From the NCBI GenBank assembly GCA_030549495.1, contig JAUIRK010000898.1:1984001-2048000 (forward strand): a DNA stretch of 64,000 bases, read 5' to 3'. This stretch comes from Nectonema munidae. Lineage: Eukaryota > Nematomorpha > Nectonematoida > Nectonematidae. The notes under the pieces are model-generated. The model did not search any database and was not told the DNA's origin. It saw only the letters and a list, made by a program, of their open reading frames with translations. The position numbers and the translations under genes are program-made. Positions 1 to 12,657 of the stretch are shown here, piece after piece; the stretch's first letter is position 1; every line of letters starts with the position of its first letter.

Positions 1-559
1 GACCACCATTTTATTTCGGGAAAAACAGCTTAGCCTGCCATCGATATTGTATTTTGAAACAGCGCTATAAACAATAAAATTTTCTTTTAAATCTTCAATC
101 ATAATTCAATGTATAAAACAGGATGATTTAACTTATATTCTTTATCAAAATAAAATAGTTGTTTGTAAAGGTGGGCGGTTGAGGGTTTAAATTTAAAATT
201 GCGCGTTTTAAAAGTTTGAGTGCGGGACTGTTTGCGGTTATTTTTAAATATTTATTGTGGAGGCGAAGTGGGTGCCAAATAATAAAATACGCTGCGAAGC
301 GGGACGTGTGAGGGCAAATTTTTACAACGCGAACCGAGCTCTAACACACACATACACTGCTTGAAATTATTGGTGGGGGAATTGCTTTTTCGAAATTGAA
401 CTATAAAGACTTTTTTCATTTTAAATCCTTTTGTAGTAAATGAATTTGTATATTTATTCGCTTCAAATTTTCTTTGGCCAACATATTTGACGCTCAGAAC
501 ACTAAATATTGTACATTTTCTATGACCTACTTGAAAAATTGTTATGTCAGATTTCCAAT

Positions 560-690
560 ATGATGCCAAATGTTGGGAAACCTTGGTCTAGATGTCTGCC
601 TTGGATATGAGTCAGGCATCGAAACTTCTCTGCTCATAGTTGGACACAAGCGGAGCAAGTTTACTTTCTCGATGAAAACACCCCATACCA
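560..690 (+). repeat. Dispersed SINE-like repeat, copy A
   Basis: The conserved part runs from about 633 (CATAGTTGGACACAAGCGG) to 684 (TCGATGAAAACACC). The same tail, CTTATCGATGAAAACAC, recurs near 14660-14685 and 22797-22814, and a longer inverted copy lies at 55602-55725. The 55.6-kb copy has tRNA-like A- and B-box sequences upstream of the shared tail, so the family is probably a tRNA-derived SINE. This copy is degraded at its 5' side. Confidence 0.5.
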
Positions 691-3366
691 TTTTAACTTT
701 ATTCGGGACCCTAGGAATCTTGAAGAATTATAATTTTTCGAATAGTTTTTTTCATTTGCCAATAGTTTCTTATTTTTATACTAATTTGTCTTGTTATTTT
801 AAATAGATTGCATAGTTAATTCAGGTAAAGGCAATCGACTCATGCTTTAGTTGTTTGAACTAAGTTAACTAACTCAATCAGTTGACTTTTACTCCATAAT
901 AATTCATCTAACTGTATTTATGTTAGTTCAGCGACTTTGTTTTTCTATTTTATATGTTTTGCGAAGGTTCTATCACGTTTCAACAATGGATGTTTTAGGC
1001 AGGGCTTCCTCATTCAAGTCATTTCCACAAATACACATTCCAAAATGCAAACAATAGTAGGCCTTTAAAAATGGACATTTTAACTTATGAGCAGCAATCC
1101 CCATACAACCAATGCAGTGATAGATTTAGGTAAAAAATAGCTAGAGGGGGGGGGGGGGAGTAGATAGGGGTTAGGCAAATAAGTTGGGGTTCAAGCGTTT
1201 GCATTTGAAAGAGTTGTAACGGAATTGCAAAAACACTGCTAAATGAATGATGAATTTGCTAATTAAGTCTGATTTTTCAAAACTGAAAGTAAATTTTCTA
1301 AATCGAGAAGAATCGGAAATGTAATCGGTATTCGCCTTTTTTGAGAACATTGAATAATAAAGAAATCTTTTTTGAAAAATTCTATTTTTTCAGTTTATTT
1401 AGCGATATGGGTTATTTTAGTTGTAAATTTCAATGCTCCCATTTTCAAAAATTCTGATGTCATTGACTTATTTTAATGAATTTTTGATCTCTAAATAAAC
1501 CAATCAATTAACGAATATGCAACCTCGGTGGTTGAAACGTGCTGTTATCGTTGGGAATCGAAGGTGTGGAATTAATTTCTCAAATATTGTGAAGACGGAT
1601 CATCAGTCTTATAAGAGTTTGGGAAACTCTACTACAGTGTGAATTAGTGCTCTCAAGACGATAAATATGGCGCATCTTATCTTTATGAGAAAAGGTGATG
1701 TGTCGCGCAGTTGCCTCCTTCCTTCTGCATGAGAATTGTGAAAGGTTGATTCATCATTTGGTTGGCATATACTCTCTTTTTCCTATATTTTAATTAATTG
1801 AATGAGTAGTAGTTTGTCTTACTTTTTTATATTTTAACATCATGGAATGGATTTCAGTGCAAAGAAAAGAGTGAAGAATACACTGCGCTGTGATCTGGAT
1901 ATGGTATAATTATAAAAGTATAATGAGTTAGGATGCCACCAGCAAAAGTTGAAAACCGTTGTATTCTCATCACAGGTGCTTTTTCATTTATGCACAATGG
2001 AAAAAGCGGAAGATAACAATTCCAAGTTAGTAATTGTCGTCATTGTCTTCGCGCACAACATCAAGCCTATAAAACAACGAAAACTTGGAATCAACCAGGC
2101 CAACTAACTACTACTCATTCGCCAAATTAACTATTTCTTTGCATTTAACGCAAACTTGCAAAGCACTGAACTTCGCTGCTATGCCGCGTATCTCAATGAA
2201 TAGTACTTCTTGCACTTAGCTTGTTTCCAGCTTGAGAACATCAATCAATTGGCAAAGAAATTCTTTCCCGTATAACACGTGGAGAAATTGAAATTATTAT
2301 TGTAATATTTTCTTTACTCTGGTTCTTCCGCTAGCTAAAGTGATTTATGCAATTATTTTAGTTGAAAGATCAAATTATTTCAGTGCTTTAGTTAGAAATT
2401 TTAAAGCCAACACCTTAATTTTGCTAACTTAAAGTCAGCGACCATAATTTTCAGTGTATCAAGTTTTTTATATCATTTAAAATCTTTAATGATATAAAAT
2501 TAAAAATGCCTGTAATTTCGATATTAAGTCTTAAGTAAAAAAACTAATTTTTTAGGCTATATAAAATTTGAGAAATCTTCATTCGCGAATTTGTTTTTGA
2601 ACCATAATTTTATAACTTTGCAGTAATTTCATTTTCCAACAAATGTAAAAATTTTTTAATAACATTTTTAACTAAATAACAATAAATAACAATTTAATTA
2701 ATTTATAACAGAAGGGTGAGACTGAAGGTTTTCGGTTAGTTTAGGTATCTGTTACACTTCCGCACGTGACATTTCGTAGCTCAAATAAAAATGAACTTTT
2801 ATTTGAATATACATAATGAAGTATTCTTTCATTTTTTATTTATGGCTTTAAATTCTACATCTTGTAACTTAGAATATATATATAATATTATAAGTTGAGA
2901 AACGGTAGCTGCATTGAATGTGGATAACATTAAATCATCTTTAATAAGTGTTTGAGATTCATTAAAAACGCAAAAAATTGATTACATGCATAAGTTAAAA
3001 TGATTCGTTTTGATGGTCCTTTAAATTTTTTTCAAAGTTTGTCTAAAGAAAACACTTGAATTTAGAAAATTTCTTAAAAACATTCAAAACTCAAAGCATC
3101 CCATTTAAACGAATGAAGTGGATATCCTGAGGTATATTTCTCGTGAGAGTAATTGCATAGGCAGATGGCTGAGGAGCCGAAAAGTTGTACTTCGTCTTGT
3201 GCTGTTCGTTGAGTTAGAAACGTGAAGTGAGGGTATAACGGTAGACGGCGTGCTTAGATCGCACAAAGATACCGCAAGAAGGGGGGGGGTGCGATAAAAT
3301 CACTCTTAACCTAGTAAGCACAACGAAGGAGAATTGCGAACACAACGCTAAGTAAGTAACGGCCTT

Positions 3367-3385
3367 ATCTCTCTCTCTCTCTCTC
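3367..3385. repeat. (CT)n microsatellite
   Basis: A run of about nine CT dinucleotides in otherwise unique sequence. Confidence 0.8.
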
Positions 3386-4309
3386 CGCTTTGCCTAGCGT
3401 TGCAGAATGGCTGTGGAAAGTGCTGCATCAAAGTGCTGAATCCGTGAGAAGGCGCGCTGGAGGAATTAACCTACTAGCGAGCGTATACTCGCTCTGGCTT
3501 TGCATTTGGAGTGACCACCATTCACTGATTAGCTGACCCATTTTTTAAGTTTAACTGTTTGTACAGGTTTTGTATATTACTCTGCACCCACTATCCGTGT
3601 ACTGAGTGTCTATATATTTTCCCAGTTTCATCTCGCTGAGTTTGGATTTGTCACTTTCAAAATATATTTTACAGAAAATCTGTAAGACCAGAGACAGTGG
3701 CGGACTCGATTCCAAAATATTAGTTGCCACAATACTGATAATAGGGGGACATACATATATCATATAGCATGGAATTTATATGATCTGTTGTATTGGACAA
3801 TGCTTCCAAATATTTTCAGAAAAATTTTCACAATCTTCTTTCTTTGAAAATTCAGCGTCAGAGTAATGCTTAACTTTGTTATCAAAATATTCATGTATTT
3901 CTTGTCTTTTTCTACCCTACATCTTTAAATGACATACTTTGGGGCGCACAAACTAAATAATTTTTATCCTGATAACAAGGGAAGAAAAGTGTTATGCATG
4001 TTGAAACACTATTGGTGCTTAAAATATTATGCAATCCTTTATAATACGTTTCCCAGATCCATATATTTTTAAACCCTATTCATGAAAGCCCTATTTTGTG
4101 AGAGGGGGTGCTTTTTTTCCCTCCTCCTCCTTTTTTCCAAAATTTTAAATATTTTTACCAAATTCTTGCGACAACCCAATAAAAAAATTGATTACGAATC
4201 TGATGGTGTCATATTTTTAATGTAAATCAATTAAATCTGACAATTAATGCTATATAAGAGTCTGTCTCCTTATTGTCTTGCTAGATCATTTATTAATATA
4301 TACATACAG

Positions 4310-4453
4310 CCAGGGGCACCTGGGCCTAGGCCCCCGATGAAGAATGGCTTCAGAAATTTCCATTACCCTAAAGCTTCAAGACTTGTATGGTAGTATTTTA
4401 CTAGTATTTTTTAAAGTTGGCCCCCTTATGGTCAATTTCTAGATCCGCCACTG
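4310..4453. mobile_element. Short hAT-type MITE with 8-bp target duplication
   Basis: The element starts with CCAGGGGCACCTGGGC and ends with AGATCCGCCACTG. It is flanked on both sides by the same 8 bp, ACATACAG (4302-4309 and 4454-4461). An 8-bp duplication and CAG...CTG ends are hAT hallmarks. At 144 bp with no coding capacity it is non-autonomous. Part of its interior (CATTACCCTAAA and the C-rich left end) resembles a fragment near 17234-17320. Confidence 0.8.
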
Positions 4454-4785
4454 ACATACAGGAGTGGATCTTGTTTCGATCCGAAAATTTATAAATATGG
4501 GTAACAGCTCATTTAATTAACTAATGTTGTCTCATTCATGTGTGCGTAAAGAATATATAAATATAGGCATCATAAAATTTGGTTAAATGAAAAATTCAAT
4601 AATGAAAAAGAATGGGAAATTTTATTCATTCAAAAAAAGTTGAAAAGGGCTTCTTATTTTATTAAGCGCATTATAAACCGGACACAGCTCAAAACTTCCT
4701 TTTACAAAATGTATTGAATATTTAAAGTCTGTGAATAGCAAAAGTTTTTTGGTGTCAATAAGCAAATTATCTTATCATTTTTTAG

Positions 4786-7700
4786 ATCCACAAAGTGTTA
4801 TGCGCCCAAAGAGGTAGAAGTCCAAATCCTGATGTATATTTTGTGAAAGTGTTGAAGAGTTTGGAGAAGCCCACCTACTCCCCCGCTTATCTGCACACAT
4901 TTGATGAATCTCTCCTTCCCTACCACTTGATAAAGAGCTTAAAGAAGTTCGACGACGTGCAGTCCATACCCTCCAGCAACAAATCAAAACGCAAAACGCG
5001 AAAAAAACAAATGCGATCCGATGCTAAAGCTTCAATGGACAAGAAAAGAAACTTCGCTCGTAACAGCAGGAAGCGCTTCGAGTTGGCGAGAAAGAAGAAT
5101 TCCAAATTAAGAAATGATAAGAAGAAGGCGCATAAACCCGTTGTCATAACTCGCAAGTTCTTGAAGGACTCGAGGAGGAAAAGCAGTAGGAATTTTGAAG
5201 CGGAGACTACGAAGTTGAGCGAAATGAGGCAAACCAATGGTAGTAACCATTATCATTCGAGGAAAGAAAAATCGCAGACTTCGTTTTATGAAAAACCTAA
5301 AAACGCTTCCTATCTCTTCAATGTTTACACGTCAGATCCGCTGAAGCAAAATGCTAAGAATGTTGTAAAGGCTTTAAGTTTAAATCCAGATAAAGAAGAA
5401 AACCCGTAAGACAATGCCTTATCAATGTTCATATATATTGCACATTCAAAAAATACTTACCAGTTTATAGATTACTATCTTTTAGAATTCTTTAACTATT
5501 TTTACATTTACTAACGAAGATTATCAGCGATTAAGTTTCAAAGGTTACAATTATTTCCGATTTAATTCAATGTCATAATTTTTTTTCGTAAAATTACTCG
5601 AAGCATTTATTTTGCATACATAAACTATGATGCATTTTAGATCAATCAAATAATGAGGGAGTGTCACGTATACGACTTAGTTAGCTTGAAAAATGTTTAT
5701 TTGATAAAAAATAAGCAGTATGGAATTTTAGTTTTTAAAAACAACTGTTTAATTATTTGAATATATATACAATTAAATAGCATGTAATTTAAAAAATTAA
5801 AACAAATATAGCATATTTTGTTTTAATGTTTTAGAATTTGTTAAAGTGAAGTAAAACATGGAATAGCGTATACGCATAAATATTTAAGCTTACCTCTACT
5901 GGGATTCCAATAAAATAATGATTCAATCGTGGAGAAAAAGGCCTCTCTGCCTCTTTTGTTACGTCACTGACTGTACAATATGCTCAATATAGTAAGCTCC
6001 CCCACAAATATATAAAGTTTTATTAATTATATATAAAGAAATAATAGCAAGTGTTAATATCCATCACAGTAGTCCAATATAGAGTACGCCCAATTGCAAA
6101 AACATACTAAATTCTGCGAAAAGCTAGGAAATAATTTCGGAGTATTAAACTAAGGCACATATAATTAAACTAGGATAAAAAATAAATATTTGGAATTCTT
6201 GTGATGCATTCCCAAACTTTTGGGAACATTGGAAAACATTACAAATAATCACACTCTAATATTACATATTAGGAAATAAAGTTCGGTTTTATTCATATTT
6301 TATTTAACTGTCCCGTTTTGATAAACGTCCCCTTTTGAATGATATAGAAATTAAAAATATATTAGGAATGTGGAAGATTATATTCTAAAACTTTGAGGAA
6401 CCAAAATTTATTGTATCAAGATGCCTCAATCAAGTCAATAATTTGCTTTATTGTATAAAGTTTAATATGGTTAAAAGCATACTTAACATAAAAAATCTAT
6501 ATTAAAGTTTTATGGTAAATTTTTTTATACGTATACAAAAAATTACTTTAATTATAATATCATATTTATAAGTTTGTTGTGAATTTACTCTAAACCTAAT
6601 TGCTCTTGAAAATTATTGTTTTTTTGCTGGCATTTGTTAAATGTCCTGATTTTGTCACAATAAAATATGCTCATCCTACTTTAGTAGGAAGAAGAATGTT
6701 CAAAATTGTGAAGATTTTGATGAAAAATAAGGTAAAATTTGATTTGCGAAAAATAACCTGCTAATGTCTATTTTTCTTTCTAAGCTGAGAAGGGCGGATC
6801 GAGAAGAAAATTTATAACATTTTATCCGAAAATGAATTTTTCCTGAATATTCTTAAGGCTTATTTAAAGTATCATTTGTATTGCACAAGAAATATCATCT
6901 TATGCATTTGAAGTAAGACACTTCTTTTAAAAAATCAAAGTAAACTTGAATCAACTTTAATTAACAACAGATGATTGTTATGCCATTTAATTAATTAATT
7001 AAAATAAATATTTTTTATTACTAACCAACTAAATAATGAATTAATTGACGAAGTGAACTTCTTCTAGCATTTTGATTGGCCTATTTTATTAAGGTGATTT
7101 AAATACAATTAAACGTTTACAAAGAGGAAGCAAAATCTTGTGGAAAAGTCAAATTAGATCAACATTTCCTTTACAAAACTTTTTATTGAAGCGAAAAATT
7201 TAGATATTTTAATTTTAACGCAGATACATAAAAGGCAACTTTTTTCCTATTTTAATGAATAAAATGCTACTAAAACTTACGCTATAAAAGGGAAGCTATA
7301 TATTTTTGCTAAGTTGCTGTTTTGTTTTCTTCCCTAGACACCTACCGATTATTTTCAAAAAGAAGCGGCAAAAAGAATTTGGCGTGAACAATATTTCCGA
7401 GTTTTATGGAAAGTCAGGAAAGCCCAATCCAACTCCTCTAGAGCGATTGCAATACAAAAAGTCCAAAATCTTGAGTAACTTTTCAAGGATATTTATATGG
7501 CGGAATGCTCATGCCTTGATTATATTAGGAGTGAAGCTATCTTGCAGTGAAGAAAATAATTCAATGAGTATTGAAGTTCTGTTCGATGGTGCATTCAAGG
7601 GAATCGTGTATCCTGACAACTTCTTCAAAGTCAACTCCTGCACCAAACGCTTCAACGACTCAATCAAAATCAAATACTCCGTCCCTCTAGACGCGTGTGG

Positions 7701-10700
7701 CACTCTTTCCAAAACAAATGTACTACTTCCCATACATCATACTATACATGTTGGTTACCGTGAGTTTGAGAAACAAATCCAAATTTTTATTAGATGAACC
7801 ATAAATACGAGAAAATTGGTTAGTTAGTAGATGATTTATTACAAATCAATAAAATATACTGAACAAGCGTCTATGCAAGGGTGCCCACGCGCTTACGCCA
7901 TGTATAATTAAAAATGGAGGTCACGCCATCCTATAAATGTTTTTTTAAAGAATGCAATATAATGTAATACTTGAGCAGCTTTTTAGGATTCGGTATTGTA
8001 AAAAGAAATGTTCCATATTTTTTCAAAAACTAACTTTTTACGTAATAATTTAAAGAAGCTAAAATTTCATTCAACGCCATACTTTTTTCTAATCATAAAT
8101 CTCAGAATGCATATAAATCCTTTTTCGGGTCTTTTCGTTTAGACGGCCACATCAAGTAATCACCATTTCGTTTGCCTTTTATAGCTATGTCCTGTTTGCC
8201 AAATTCTAAGGTAAATTCCCTGCGTTTACCTAGTTCATTTTTGACCAAATGTTCAAAATTTGGTTTGGATTGTTTAGGTTAAAAAAAAATGGAGGGTGAA
8301 CAATTGAAGTATTGATAAATCATGCTTCATTAAATGCCGATTTGCACACAGTCTCTCCTGATGCAGCACTCCCTTATCTTGTAAGTAACGAATAGCTTAG
8401 TGATCACTTTTGCAGTCAGTTCGTTTAAATAAATATAAAAATAAATAACTATAAAAGGCAGACGAAATGGTGATTACTTGATGTTTTTTTGAAAAGACCC
8501 CCTCTTGCAAGGTGAAATTTTTTTACGACCAACATAAATCTAATGAAGAACACAAATTAAAGTTTGAAAAAAAGTTGAAAGAATTCTAATTTTTAAAAAT
8601 CTGAGTCGGCCATATTAAAAGGTTGAGAAACTCTGGTATAAATGATGCATAACAGAGAGGTAGCCCTTACTTACCTCGCTTTTTAATATTAAAAGGAATT
8701 TTGAAGTATACCTAACTTTTAGGGTGAAGTTTCGTGGTACTACAATCGAATTATAATCATGTTTTCGAAAAGTCAGCAACAATTGAAGGACATTGATCGA
8801 CTCTACAATCTCAGGTGTTTGTACAGTGCAAATAAAGAAATTGGATCCACGTCTGCCAAAATTTCGGTCAAGTATGCTCTTACTCCTAAATCATGCGAAC
8901 TTAATCCTCTTTTTAACTAAATGTTCTAAAAAATGGTAAGAATTTTCAAATTGTCAATGAATAATTTTGGATAAGTATAAAAATATATGGCTGCATGCTT
9001 TTTAGCTTCAAAAATGAAGTAAACAAAATATAGGCCAACATTTTAGACTCGTATACAAACCATTGTAATTTGATCTCTTTGACCAATTTCTTTAACTTTT
9101 CTGTGAAAATATTAATATTTTTTCACTAAAATGAATGATGCTCTTGTTTTATTTCTAGTTTACGAAATCTTACCAGAAAACAAAAACATTAAATACAAAA
9201 AAATCTAAAAATTTCAACCAGGTAGCATAGAAATGAAGGAAAAAATGATATTTAAAAATAAGAGATTAATACAGCATGGGAGTAGCATTTATATCTTATC
9301 AGTATAAAGTAATTTTCTGTTCACAATACCAATGGAAGATAAGGGATTTGTGATCTACAGAAGAAAGTCACTAGATATAAATCATTTGTAAGCATTGAAT
9401 GGATCACTAAACTAGCGAATCACAGTGTAAAGGAAGAAAAGAAGACAAAAAGATATGCTTCAACTGGCGGCAAAAAGGGTCATAGCAAAAAGTTTGGGCC
9501 TACTCTTATTTTCGTTATAATGAGAATTTTGCTAAATTGATACTTTCTCGTCTTTTCTAAACAAAGGAAGTAGGATGAATTGCCAATCATCATCTAACAG
9601 CTATTGACACAAGTTTTTCAAATGTTGATCTTTAGATTTTTTTCAGGAGCGCTATACTTGAGTGGTAGAGAATTTTTTTTAAAACTCAATGATGTATATT
9701 CTAGTTTTTCACGCATATTTTATAGTAAGCTAAATTTTAATTTTTTTTATAGTGAATTTTAAATTTTTTTATCAGAAAAAATTTTATGTCGCCAGCCATC
9801 CTCTATCACCATAAGAAGCATATGTCAAGTTAAGCAACTTTTTACTGGATTTAAAGAAATCGTTTTCGTAAATAGTTTTGAATTGTAAAACATTATTGCA
9901 TTTTAGCAAAATAATTTTTGTTGTAAAAGTAAAATTTAATTTACAAAATGTTTTTGTATGTAAACTAAAATAGAAAAAAAAATTTTTTTTTTACCACTTT
10001 TCTTAAATCGGGATTTATACTAAAATTTTTATACGCCGCCAATCAAGTCGTTTTTTTGGTCGAAAATAAAGTTTGTGACATGAAAAATTCACGAAGGAAG
10101 GCTTTGTGAATGGAAGTTTCGCTTTCAGAATCGTGTTTTGTATTTTTAGCAGACTTCCAAGTGTAAATTTCACATGTTTCAATAAGGTCTGCATCACTTT
10201 ATACAAAAAAATGATTAACGTGAACACAAAATCTTTTGATTAATTAAAAGATTTCTAATTCGCGATATTGCATCCAAGGCGGTATACAATTTTATATAAT
10301 TGATAGTTTCAAGAAAATTTCATGAGATGTCCCCACGAACGGCAATAGAAACAGGACAACTAGATCCTTACCATAAGTTCACAGCGGTAAGCTACATGCT
10401 GATACATGCACTATTTTACTCATATTGAAATTGTATTTGTTTAAATATTGAGTCAAGGTTTCAAAACTGAACTAGCTTAAGATTCAAATATAAAATAAAA
10501 TAAAAGTTTTCTATATTTTTACTTCACAAAATTTTTTTATATCACTTGTTGTTCAAAGTAAAATGAGTTAAAAGACGAAATAAAATATTAGTGTTAAAAT
10601 TTTCGATTCCCTGAAGAAAATTTTTTGTTAAGATGAATATAATGTAGCTCTTTTAAAAGGTATTATTCATTGCTAAAAATGACTTAGGTGGTGCATGATG

Positions 10701-12542
10701 TGCCCCCATTGTAAGCGAAAATCAACAGTCTGTTTGAATTCGCAGTCAAGGCGATTTTACCAGAGGAACCTTTCTCAAAAGTATCATTGAATTCATGATT
10801 TGCAACTTATTGTGTAATCGTCATAATATCCCTCTTAGATTTTATTTGATTGATAAAATGAAATGAACTAAAACGTAACGTGATTTAGAAAGCCTTCTTC
10901 AAACACGATAGTCAGCATAAACACAAGAGCAGTGAAGGCGAGCATGCGGATAGTGGCGGGACACAACCCGAACAAAGAATCCAGCAGCACGCTGGGCGTT
11001 GGAGAAGCTGCCACGCTCGTCGTCTCCCTCAACAAGGAAAACCGTAAAACTTTCTTTGCTGCATTCTTCACGCTTCCTTTATTCAAAGCTTCCTTTTTCA
11101 GACAAAAAGTACTTTTATATTCACGACTGCGCCGCCCACAACGAAAACAAGACTAAAGTTATCAAACTCTACGACTCCTATGGGTAAATTTGCCTGCTTT
11201 ATACTTTCATTTATTATTAGCCACCTAACTTTAAAACGCGCCCCAAAGATAGCATTATCACAGATATCAAGAGGGAGCTTTGCCAATGTGTTATTGTTGC
11301 TATGCTATATCAAGCAAATAAGTTCTAAGTCAATGTAAAAAGAATGAACAATCCCTACTACACCCCTATATAACCGTTTTTGAGTCTCCCTGATGGTGAT
11401 TTATCCATGAGGACACTACCCTGCGGAGAGTTACGCCTCCACGTAGACTGTCTAAACATATCGACGAGTGGAATCAAATTTAACCCTATTTTAATACTTT
11501 AAATATAATTGAAACTAGGAATACAATCAATCAAGATATGTTAGTTGTTTTTATTTAAAATAAGTTTGTCATATATTTAACAGTCTTTTGAAGTTTTAAT
11601 TTTTTTATATATATTTCCAAAAAAACATTTCAAAAGCATAACTACAAGTTTAGATAAAACTTCAATCAAAGAAAACGCTCTAAAACAAATGTTTTTGGCT
11701 GTACCATTTATAATAATATATAATGAAATAAAATCCAGACTAATACAAAATTATAACCGTATTAATGATCTTTCAACCCCATATTCATGGCACACATTTT
11801 TTAACTATGACTTGCACATTTAATATGGGATTCATAGTTATTTTTTTAACGTTATCAAACACCCCATACTAACGTAAAATAGCTTGATTATTGAAACAGT
11901 TCCCATTATTTTTTCGACATATTGTTCAAGTATTTTAGTTTAAATACATAAGGATAATGGGAATAATCTAACGTTTTCATTGGATGACTACTTTAAAATC
12001 CCGGCATGGCCTACATGCAATCACAAAAAAATTAAAAGTAAGAACTCTTAGGTGTTTTCCTAATCTCAGATTTAATATAAAATGGTCAAGCAATTTTCTA
12101 AGTGAAATTTATAACGAAAACGACTCCATTTTTTTTAATTAGCTGTCCAATGAGGAACAATGTAATGAAGCAATTTTCTAAAGGGAAATTTATAACGAAA
12201 ACGACTTACTCCATTTTTTTTAATTAGCTGTCCAATGAGGAACAATGTAATGAGTCAGCAAAACAGAATAATGATAAAAGAGCAAGATTACAGAGCAGTG
12301 ATAGGCTTTTTCAATGTCTTTAAATTCCCAGAATCAAAGGATGTATTCTTTGAGTGCAAAGTATTTGTCTGTTTTAACGACTGCAACCCTGTAAGTTGTT
12401 TGTTTTGACCTACGCATATCCCCTTTTACAACTAAATTTTATATTTTAGCCATTTTGCCACAAAAGAAGCAAAAGATCTAATCCACTTCTAAACAAAGCA
12501 TGGAAAACTTTTCCAGTTCGAAAAAGAATTTCAACCTTTTAA
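4786..12542 (+). CDS. ZP (zona pellucida) domain protein, 5' end missing
   Basis: The exons I read are 4786-5405, 7338-7759, 8723-8871, 10889-11043, 11102-11183, 12228-12390 and 12450-12542 (stop TAA at 12540-12542). The first encodes a Lys/Arg-rich linker. The ZP-N half starts in exon 7338 (LSCSEENNSMSIEVLFDG, FKGIVYP, PLDACGT) and continues in 8723 (NRIIIMFSKSQ, YNLRC). The ZP-C half follows: VGEAATLVVSL, then FYIHDCAAH, KLYDSYGCP, FFNVFKFPESKDVFFECKV and the CFNDCNPFC cluster. A KRSKR furin-like site comes just after the last cysteines. The protein then ends within about 20 residues, with no transmembrane segment in the exon shown. ZP proteins polymerise in extracellular or apical matrices such as cuticle or egg coat; the tissue here is unknown. 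Joins from 8871 onward and 5405/7338 are in frame. The join 7759/8723 is off by one base with the best canonical sites, so a small exon, another donor (for example GT at 7750) or an error is possible. The signal-peptide exon is not identified. Confidence 0.85.
5411..7337. other. ZP gene intron, AT-rich, no other gene seen
   Basis: This is most of the first readable intron of the ZP gene (GTAAGA donor at 5406, TTCCCTAG acceptor at 7337). I see no element ends or protein similarity in it. Confidence 0.6.
8127..8500. mobile_element. MITE with long inverted ends in a ZP-gene intron
   Basis: The left arm GGGTCTTTTC (8127) then ACATCAAGTAATCACCATTT (from about 8149) is matched in inverse orientation by ATGGTGATTACTTGATGT (about 8467-8484) and GAAAAGACCC (8491-8500). 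The inner arms are about 40 bp with two or three differences, and a spacer differs in length between the two sides. The element is about 374 bp without coding capacity. No clear target duplication is visible, so the superfamily is undetermined. Confidence 0.75.
8872..10888. other. ZP gene intron, nothing else recognised
   Basis: A 2.0-kb intron with donor GTATGC after the YNLRC exon and acceptor GATTTAG before the exon reading KPSSNTIVSINTRAV. It is AT-rich, with no protein similarity or element ends noticed. Confidence 0.7.
12088..12253 (+). repeat. Tandem duplication spanning a splice acceptor
   Basis: Two adjacent near-identical units lie at about 12088-12167 and 12168-12253. Each contains AGCAATTTTCTAA, a T-rich tract, TTTAATTAG and the exon start CTGTCCAATGAGGAACAATG. 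The second unit carries small insertions and substitutions. Only the second acceptor (AG at 12226-12227) continues into the long open ZP-C exon. Reading from the first acceptor (AG at 12141-12142) in the same phase runs into TAG at the second acceptor. Confidence 0.9.
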
Positions 12543-12635
12543 AAGGACATTTTGTTATATTAAGCCATATTTACGAGGCCTAGACAAATCCAACAACATG
12601 TACAAGCATGAAAATAATGAAATAGTGAAAAATGC

Positions 12636-12647
12636 AATAAATTTATT
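12636..12647. terminator. Palindromic poly(A) signal shared by two convergent genes
   Basis: The 12-bp palindrome AATAAATTTATT reads AATAAA on both strands. It lies 94 bp after the ZP stop codon and 11 bp after the stop codon of the - strand gene at 12658-13233. It is the only canonical hexamer I see in this 115-bp gap for the + strand gene. Use by both genes is inferred from position. Confidence 0.65.
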
Positions 12648-12657
12648 TTTTCAAAAT

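Larger units (their letters stand above)
1..4785. other. Gene-poor 5' region, no supported coding gene
   Basis: I find no exon with recognisable protein similarity here. The open frames are short and composition-driven. The stretch contains a 13-base G run near 1146, a (CT)n tract at about 3367-3385, copies of dispersed repeats (listed separately) and AT-rich filler. It should also contain the promoter and first exon(s) of the ZP-domain gene that begins to be readable at 4786, unless these lie upstream of the window. No signal-peptide exon could be picked out with confidence. Confidence 0.5.

Noticed and set aside
3694-4453. A longer hAT element from CAGTGGCGGACTCG at 3694 to 4453
   Set aside because: The flanks do not match, while the shorter element 4310-4453 has a perfect 8-bp duplication.
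4920-5237. 105-codon open frame on the - strand
   Set aside because: It is antisense to the Lys-rich ZP-gene exon, and the Leu/Phe-rich product is what that antisense gives.
10868-11286. Several short open frames on both strands around 10.9-11.3 kb
   Set aside because: They are shadows of, or extend past, the two ZP exons 10889-11043 and 11102-11183, whose splice sites and similarity fix the frame.
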